The position numbers and the translations under genes are program-made. A stretch of 64,000 nt of DNA from Coenobita brevimanus. Its lineage: Eukaryota > Arthropoda > Malacostraca > Decapoda > Coenobitidae. Location: assembly GCA_032717465.1 (NCBI GenBank), contig CM064664.1:5983906-6047905 (forward strand). Reading direction: 5' to 3'. Below, in pieces: positions 57,342 through 64,000 of the stretch. The notes beneath the pieces were generated by a model. That model worked only from the letters and a program-made list of their open reading frames with translations, was not told where the DNA came from and ran no database searches. Numbering within the stretch: the first letter of the stretch is position 1; each line of letters starts with the position of its first letter.

Positions 57342-58479
57342 GTTGAAATAACGGCTGCATTATTGATTTTACACTACATCGCCAAAATTACTGGTGTAAT
57401 CTTTATGTTGTCGTGTAACTGGCTATGTATGCAATGAGTATAAAAATAACAGACTGGAAGCGAACTTATTAAGTTAGTTTAGTTCATAGCTAACATATTC
57501 CCAAATATATACACAATAATCCAGTCTGCAGTGGGGAATCATGTCTGCCTTAATTACCCGTCCGCGCCCGTGAGGGGCTCGAGGACAATTAATGATTTCA
57601 CTCGGTTTGTCTGCCTGTTTGTATGTTTGTTTTTCTGTCTGTCTATTAACAATTTTACGCGAAACCTACCGGTGCGATTTTGGCTAAAGTTACAGGGATG
57701 ATTGGCTATGACCTTCTTACCACCTGAATAAATTTTGTGTCAAAATGGGCCAAGGCCCAGGCTGTAGGTACCCAAATGTAAAATGTATATTTCGTCTTTT
57801 CGAGATAACTACATTCAAATTCGTCATATCGACAAGAAACCAAAACCTAAACATGCATCTTTCAAATCTGCATCCTGTAACATACTTCATTACATCATGG
57901 GGGTCACCCCCCAGTTAGCGGTTGGGGAGTCAGTGTGAGGTATGTCGGGCCTAAAATATCAAATGGGCATAAAATCGTCCATTTCCACTCGATTTACTTC
58001 AAATTTATATGTGACATCTTTGACTAGATATCCTGTTGTGTTTATAGGTCAGCACTAAAACGACTGCTGGGGACGGGTTTGCTGTGCCCGGCACCGCTTC
58101 TTGTTTTTTCATATTTATTCCTCGACCATACATAAACTTTAAATTTCTAATTAGACATCGTTAATTGTTATTCCGTTTATTCTGGTCACTTCTTGTCTCT
58201 CTCTGGCTACAGATCGTTGACCGCGACTCTCAACTCCATCTCTCTGCTCTCCAGATATCAGTCCATTCCACCCTGTTTCTCTCCATACCCTCCTCGCCTC
58301 CACCTAGATATGCGAGACACTGTACTTCGAAGCCCCTGCCTCTTTCACACAATCATTCCATCTCCTCTTTGGTATCCCTGTTCCGTCACTGCCTCTACTT
58401 CTAAGTTTCTTATTTCTTTGTTAGTCTCTCATCACTCTTCTCACCAGGCCCCTGTCAGCCATAGGCCTGTATTTTTGTT

Positions 58480-58667
58480 GGTTAAGGAAGCTCCCTAACA
58501 CCTCTGTCTTAGCGATGTAATTTGGGATTTGGCTACTTGATATGTTCCTACGTTATTTATGATGAATGTCGTGTAATTGCAGTGATTTAAATGACTTACA
58601 AGATGATAATACAGAGTAATATGCAAAATAAATCACTTAGCTGAGGTGTTAGGGAGCTTCCTTAACC
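58480..58667. mobile_element. MITE A, unit 2
   Basis: Duplicate of 52069-52256, same length. Its right end reads TTAGGGAGCTTCC, closer to a perfect inverted repeat than the unit 1 copy. Confidence 0.75.
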
Positions 58668-60442
58668 GGCGGGAAAACGGGTTGTAGTGTTACAGGGAAA
58701 GGAATGACACCATGAATGTTGACTATGCCAGTTCAGTACAACTGTACTAATATGCATGAAGGCATGAAACTAACCATTACTAAATACATTAAGAATATGG
58801 GCAGAAGAAACAGAGGTGAGTGTATGGATTGACTATTGTTACTAACCCGATTCTGATGGGGACTGCTTCTAACACAATCACTACGAGGGTTTTGATTACC
58901 ATGAATATCGTACCTTGAAGTTACAGGGAATACAAGTACAGAAAACACCATATTTCTGAAGGACTGAATATGGAGACAAGCAGCAACCAATGAAAAAAGT
59001 CAGAAGAACGGTGTCCTCCATATTAACGAAAAAAAAAAAAAAATATAGTGATGTATTATTGCAGAGAAATGAGTCCAAGACAGGACTGGAGTCGATGAAC
59101 GGAAAAGCCTTAGTATAATATGTTTTATAAAACAAAGATTTCCCATACACGACACTGTACAAGGGACAATAGGGATCCTGCATAGAGTCGGTCATTGTGA
59201 AGAGCATAAAGGAATATCAAGCATCCACACTCCCAGTACCCACAATCTCTTTGAAGTCCAATTTGGAAGAGAAATAATGTTACCTTTTCCAAACACATAA
59301 CATAATAAAACAATTAGACTGAGATTATGATTCACATGGTAGCGAGCCCATTAAAGGTAAGGGGATAGCCATTTCTCTGGCACTGCTGAGTCAAGTCAGC
59401 ACTGCATACGACACTTTGGCAAAGAGAAACACACAATCACATGTCACATCATGGACATTAATACTGATCAGTTATATGCAAACATTGTAGCTTGAATGTG
59501 ATATAATTAACTGGGGTATATTACCTGACGTGCCGGTTAGTCCTGTGAAATTGTTGTGAACAGTCAGAAAGAAATGCAACTCCTTATTCCGTGATTCAGC
59601 TGGGACTTATCTCACGATCTTACCATCAGGAATCCACTCCTGTCTCATACAAAATTAACCTTTAAAAAAATTATACAGTTCATTACCTGACATGTTTTTT
59701 TTTTCCCCTTCCTTAACGCCCTTACGAAGTTTTATCATTTATTTGCTGCGACATCTCGACCAGACTTCGTTACCTCTCATAAGCTGCGATAAATACACGC
59801 TTGGAGCATATGAGGTCTTCGGAATCATTGTAACTGGACTTCAAAATGCCTGTGAAATAAAGCTATGCCGTCGACTGCCAGGTTAACAAGTGGATACAAC
59901 CCTTACAGAACTTGGCAGCCGACGGTATGGCTCCATCCCACAAGGAGAATTAAATGGATAAGGAAACCAAGTGGAACAGATGAGATTATTATGGATAAGG
60001 GTTTTTCTCTATTTACCTATGCAGGTGACCATTCATATTTTCTGTCTGCCTGTTGCCAAGCACTAACATGATGGAAAACTGGGCTGCAAAATATTCAGTA
60101 AATCATCTAGCCAAAGCCTCATATGAACCCCCCCCCCAAAAAAAAGGGGGAGGGGAGGGTTAATTTGGCCTTATGATTCCTAACACCTTAATTAAGCTCG
60201 TGGCTCTTAGTGATAAAACCGTTCGGAAATATTGTTAAATTATTCATGCCAGCTGGTGGTGCATTTGTTAGTACAAGCAGCCCACAACTGGGAGAACCCG
60301 AGTTTGTTTTTCAACATTGTATTAGGGACCTGGATGTAAACTGATACTGCGGGTCATATCCTGTGGAAAAACTGAGACTGGGATAAAAGTTGTCGGCCTT
60401 AACCATCCTCGAGCTGTTAATAGACAGATCTAAAGCTCGTAT

Positions 60443-60979
60443 TCTGGAAGCTCCCTAACACCTCCTCTTATCACTTTTATTAGGGATATTAGTGGTTAAT
60501 ATATATTTCTGTTTGCGTTATTTATGCTGGGTATGATGATACTGGAAGTATTTTTGTAACAGAAGTGGACAAGAAAATGTAACAAATAAATTAAATCACC
60601 TAGGGCAGTGGTTTACAACCTTTTCTGATTCTCGCCCCCCCTACCTCACTGAATGACACTTTTCCTGCGCCTCCCTTCCTCAAATACTGTATTTTACTGG
60701 AATAGTTGGCAAATGTCAATAAATATTATAAATTCTTAATCTTTGAAATTGTTTATATATTCAGATAACTAGATTTCTTAATCATATCTGAAATATTTTC
60801 TTCATATTTAAAAATTACTGAAGTCCATCATAATTCATAGTTTTCAAATATAATTACCCTCTTTATCAAGCCTTCGCCCCCCCTCCCCCCCGGCAGCCCT
60901 TCGTGCCACCCTAGGAGGGAGCGCTCCACAGGTTCCAAACCGTTGGTCTTGAGAAAGATGTTAAGGAACTGCCTTAGCC
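60443..60979. mobile_element. MITE B with nested hAT-like MITE, unit 2
   Basis: Duplicate of 54043-54577; the hAT-like part is 60606-60945. The nesting is the same, so both insertions preceded the duplication. Confidence 0.6.
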
Positions 60980-61276
60980 GACGAGATGCGGGCCTAAGTC
61001 GTTTAAACATTTCATCACGGTATCGTCTTAAATAAGTTTTCCTGCTGGCAGTTAATAGTATTTTGGGAGAGACCACTAGTAGAGGTGAAGTTAATGAAGA
61101 CTATATTTCACTCTCCCAGGGTCACGTTCCCGTCAGGTAAGGAAGCTCCCTAACAAATGTTCCTTAGAGATTTGTTTTTGTACAAGGCTGCTTGATATCA
61201 GATTGTATTTAATTTGTGCTGGGAATGATAGTATTTTAATTATTTTAATGAGCAGAGGAGGACAGTAAAAAGTATC

Positions 61277-63925
61277 AATCAATCAATCAATCATTTCCTG
61301 TGGCACCCTCGGGGATGCATAGGGCCTCGATGAACTCACACCACCACATCCTATCTTGTGCTAACTCCTCAAGATCTCCCCAACACTCATCTCCAGCTTC
61401 CCGTCTCATTGTCCTCACCCACGTCTCTTTTGGCCTTCCTCTACCTCTCCTACCAAGTGCCACCCACCCTGGTGTACCTCGTACTATTCCCTGTCTCCAT
61501 ATACACATGTCCTAGCCACTTCCATCGTGAGAATCTAACATATTCATCGATCGGCTGCACTCCCGTTATTTCTCTAATTCTACTATTTGGTATCCTTTCC
61601 CACCACTTAACTCCTAATATTCTTCTAAGTGCTTTATTTTCAAACACCAAGAATTTATTTTCCATAGTCACTGTGCTGTACCAAGACTCGTGTCCATAAA
61701 TTAAGATACTCCTAACCATTACCTTATAAAGTTTGATTTTTGTATGCACAGAGAAATTGTTATTATTCCAAATATTTTTAAGCATTCCCATTGCCTGATT
61801 AGCCTTCTTTAACCTTTCCTCGAATTCAAAGTTCAAAGAACCATCCTTGGCTAAATAAGTACCTAAATATTTAAACCTATCAACTTGCCTTACAACCATA
61901 CCTCCAATTACACATTCCTGCGCATTTTCCATATTCATATTGATTATTTCAGTTTTTCCACAATTAATAACCAAACCCACCTTGTGACCTTCACTCACCA
62001 AACAGTCCAACACTCTCTGCATCTCTTCTGGCCCATCACAAATCAAAACTATATCATCTGCATAATCTAAATCCAAAAGTTTCCTGTTCTCTCCCCAAAG
62101 TATTCCTGCACCGGTTTCTGTTCCAACGCGTTTCATAATGTAATCAATGACCAATATAAATAGTAAAGGCGATAGAACACCACCTTGAATTACTCCGGAC
62201 TTGACTTCAAACGAATCACTCAGACAACCATCAACCATCACTTTACAAAATGTGTCCTCATGCATGTTCATAATGACCCTCACAAACTCCTCTGGTATTC
62301 CATAATGTCTCATGATCTTCCCCATAGTCTCTCTCGAAACACTATCAAAAGCCTTTTCAAAATCAACAAAACAAAGACTGAACGGCACTCTCATTTCATT
62401 AACTTGCTGCATCAAATGCCTAACTATAAAGATCTGATCATTGCAACCACGTCCCTTTCTAAAACCAGCCTGTTCATCCCTCAGAATACCCTCAACCACT
62501 GGCTCCAACCTATTTAACAACACTCTACTGAAAACTTTCAAAGCTATCGGTGACAAAGAGATTCCCCTCCAATTACCACATTCACTCAGGTCTCCCTTCT
62601 TCGGAACTTTAACAATTACACCATTCTTCCAAACTGATGGTAGTAACCCCGTCACCCATATCTTATTGAATAGCTTGGTCAAGATCATTATTAATCTATC
62701 CCCCTCCACTTTAAACATTTCCGGAAATAAACCATCCTCCCCTGGTGCCTTATTATTCTTTAACTGTTTTACTGCTTTCTCCACTTCTGCAAGCCTCAAC
62801 TCTCCTGTTTCTATATTTAAATCTTCCTGAGCAGACGGTATATCCTCTTCTGGTGGTATTGGTCTATTAAGAACTGTCTCAAAATGCTCTTTCCATCTAT
62901 TTTTAATATCTCCATCTTTGGTCAATAAATTTCCTTCCCTGTCTCTAACTGGTATTTCCTTGCGTTTACCTGCATTACCACTCAGTTCTCTAATCGATTC
63001 ATATGCTATTCTTTGACTCTGTCCATCATTTTTGTTTATTAAGATTTCAGTCTCTGCAACCTTTTCATCCACACATCTTCTTTTATCTCTCCTAGCTAAC
63101 CTTCTTACTTCTGAATTCAAACTCCAGTACGCAGCTCTTGCTAATTCAATCTCTTGTTCATCAACGCATTGCATCTCACTCCTCAATTTAGCCTCACCTC
63201 TCTTTTTTATCATATCCCACGTTTCCTCTGATATCCATTTCTTTCTCCTGAAGCTATGTCTCCTTCCAATCGTACATTCAGCAGTCTCATGCAAAACTTT
63301 GTTCACATCCTCCCACATCTCATCTACACTTCTCTCCCCCTCTTCCAACGTTTCCAACACCAAAAACCTATTTCTGCATTCTAATCTGAATTTCTCCTTT
63401 TTCTTCTCCTTCCCTTCTAAGCTTAACAATATCGTATCTACCAACACCAGATTTTTCTTTCTTCTGATTTTTAAGTTTAAACCTTATTTTTGCAATGCTG
63501 AGTTGATGGTCACTACCAATATCCGCTCCCTGTTTAACATGAACATCTAGCAGAGAACTTCTATGCCTCCTACCGATAGCGATGTGATCAATCTGATTTT
63601 TATATTTTCCACACGGCGACACCCAAGTTGTCTTGTGTATATTGCAATGCTGAAAGAGTGTGCCCCCGATGACTAAGTCATTTGCTAGACAGAAGCTTCC
63701 AAACCTCACTCCGTTTTCGCTCATCCTACTACCAACTCCCATCTTACCCATACATGCCTCAAATCCCTCATTTGAACAGCCCATTACTGCATTAAAGTCT
63801 CCAACGCAGATCAAAACATCATGTCTAGGTACCCTTCCTACTCCTTCTTGCAACTTTTCATAAAATGTGTCTTTCCTTTCATCGAGTGCATCATTAGTAG
63901 GTGCATAACACACAAACAGACTGAT
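61277..63925 (-). mobile_element. RTE-clade LINE, 5'-truncated, with target duplication
   Basis: Flanked by GTATC at 61272-61276 and 63926-63930; the empty site is present in unit 1 at 54877-54890. The 3' tail is (GATT)n, seen on the plus strand as AATCAATCAATC at 61277. The insertion truncates the element inside the endonuclease. It is the only major difference between the two duplication units. Confidence 0.93.
61287..63900 (-). pseudogene. RTE ORF2: endonuclease (partial) and reverse transcriptase, two shifts
   Basis: Three overlapping frames cover an almost complete protein. The first (to 63368) has the endonuclease from FVCYAPTND through ICVGDFNAVMG, GGTLFQHCNIHKTTW, QIDHIAIGRRHRSSL and IGSDHQLS, the classic RTE pattern. 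The second (61450-63447, 665 codons) has NKAPGEDGLFPE, NWRGISLSPI, AGFRKGRGCNDQIF, FVDFEKAFDSV, GVIQGGVLSPLLF and LDYADDIVLI, the YADD catalytic site. The last (61287-61508) gives the C-terminal GRRGRGRPKETW block. Only two frame breaks and no internal stop were seen, so the copy is young. The endonuclease N-terminus is lost to 5' truncation. Confidence 0.9.
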
Positions 63926-64000
63926 GTATCCCGATAAGTAAAATAAATCGTCAAGGAAGAGCAATTACGGAGCTCCTAAACCGACGAAAATATAAACACC

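Larger units (their letters stand above)
61135..63982. mobile_element. MITE C, unit 2, split by a LINE
   Basis: Same MITE as 54733-54925; the RTE-clade LINE at 61277-63925 entered at its GTATC. Confidence 0.6.

Overview
This is eukaryotic nuclear DNA that is almost entirely repeats. The mix points to an arthropod, most likely a decapod crustacean. It has several APE-type LINE families (CR1-like, RTE-like, Jockey-like), a Gypsy LTR element, three piggyBac-type families, tRNA-derived SINEs, long dinucleotide microsatellites, and one host exon that looks like the C-terminus of a variant ionotropic receptor. The taxon is an inference; no rRNA or mitochondrial marker is present.

Layout. 1-3236: old CR1-like LINE carrying a reverse-strand LINE fragment. 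3318-6287: no recognisable gene. 6288-6566: terminal exon of an ionotropic-receptor-like gene, the only convincing host coding sequence. 6705-7999: 5'-truncated RTE-like LINE in its 3' flank, with a perfect 12-bp target duplication. 9012-10721: decayed Jockey-like LINE. 11099-15831: two abutting piggyBac-type elements, the second with a nearly intact transposase gene. 15836-29732: one nested complex. It is a Gypsy-type element on the minus strand with about 2.09-kb LTRs. Its 3' LTR is split by a 4.2-kb CR1-like LINE, and the outer end of that LTR, with its target duplication and adjacent host DNA, is inverted next to the piggyBac element. 30570-33870: decayed RTE-like LINE. 34396-34780: two tRNA-Glu-derived SINE heads. 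35506-36206: small inverted-repeat DNA transposon. 36240-40634: second piggyBac-type remnant, split by a near-complete Jockey-like LINE. 41101-44260: near-complete RTE-like LINE. 44881-49295: third piggyBac-type remnant, split by a young non-coding LTR retrotransposon with apparently identical 582-bp LTRs. 49543 to the end: a direct tandem duplication with a unit of about 6.34 kb; the second copy has gained a 2.65-kb RTE-clade LINE.

No operon-like or cooperating host gene set is visible. The main interest is structural: layered insertions that can be dated relative to each other, target duplications that prove element limits, a piggyBac-associated inversion, a large LTR containing a coding-like minisatellite, and a non-autonomous LTR element that appears recently active.
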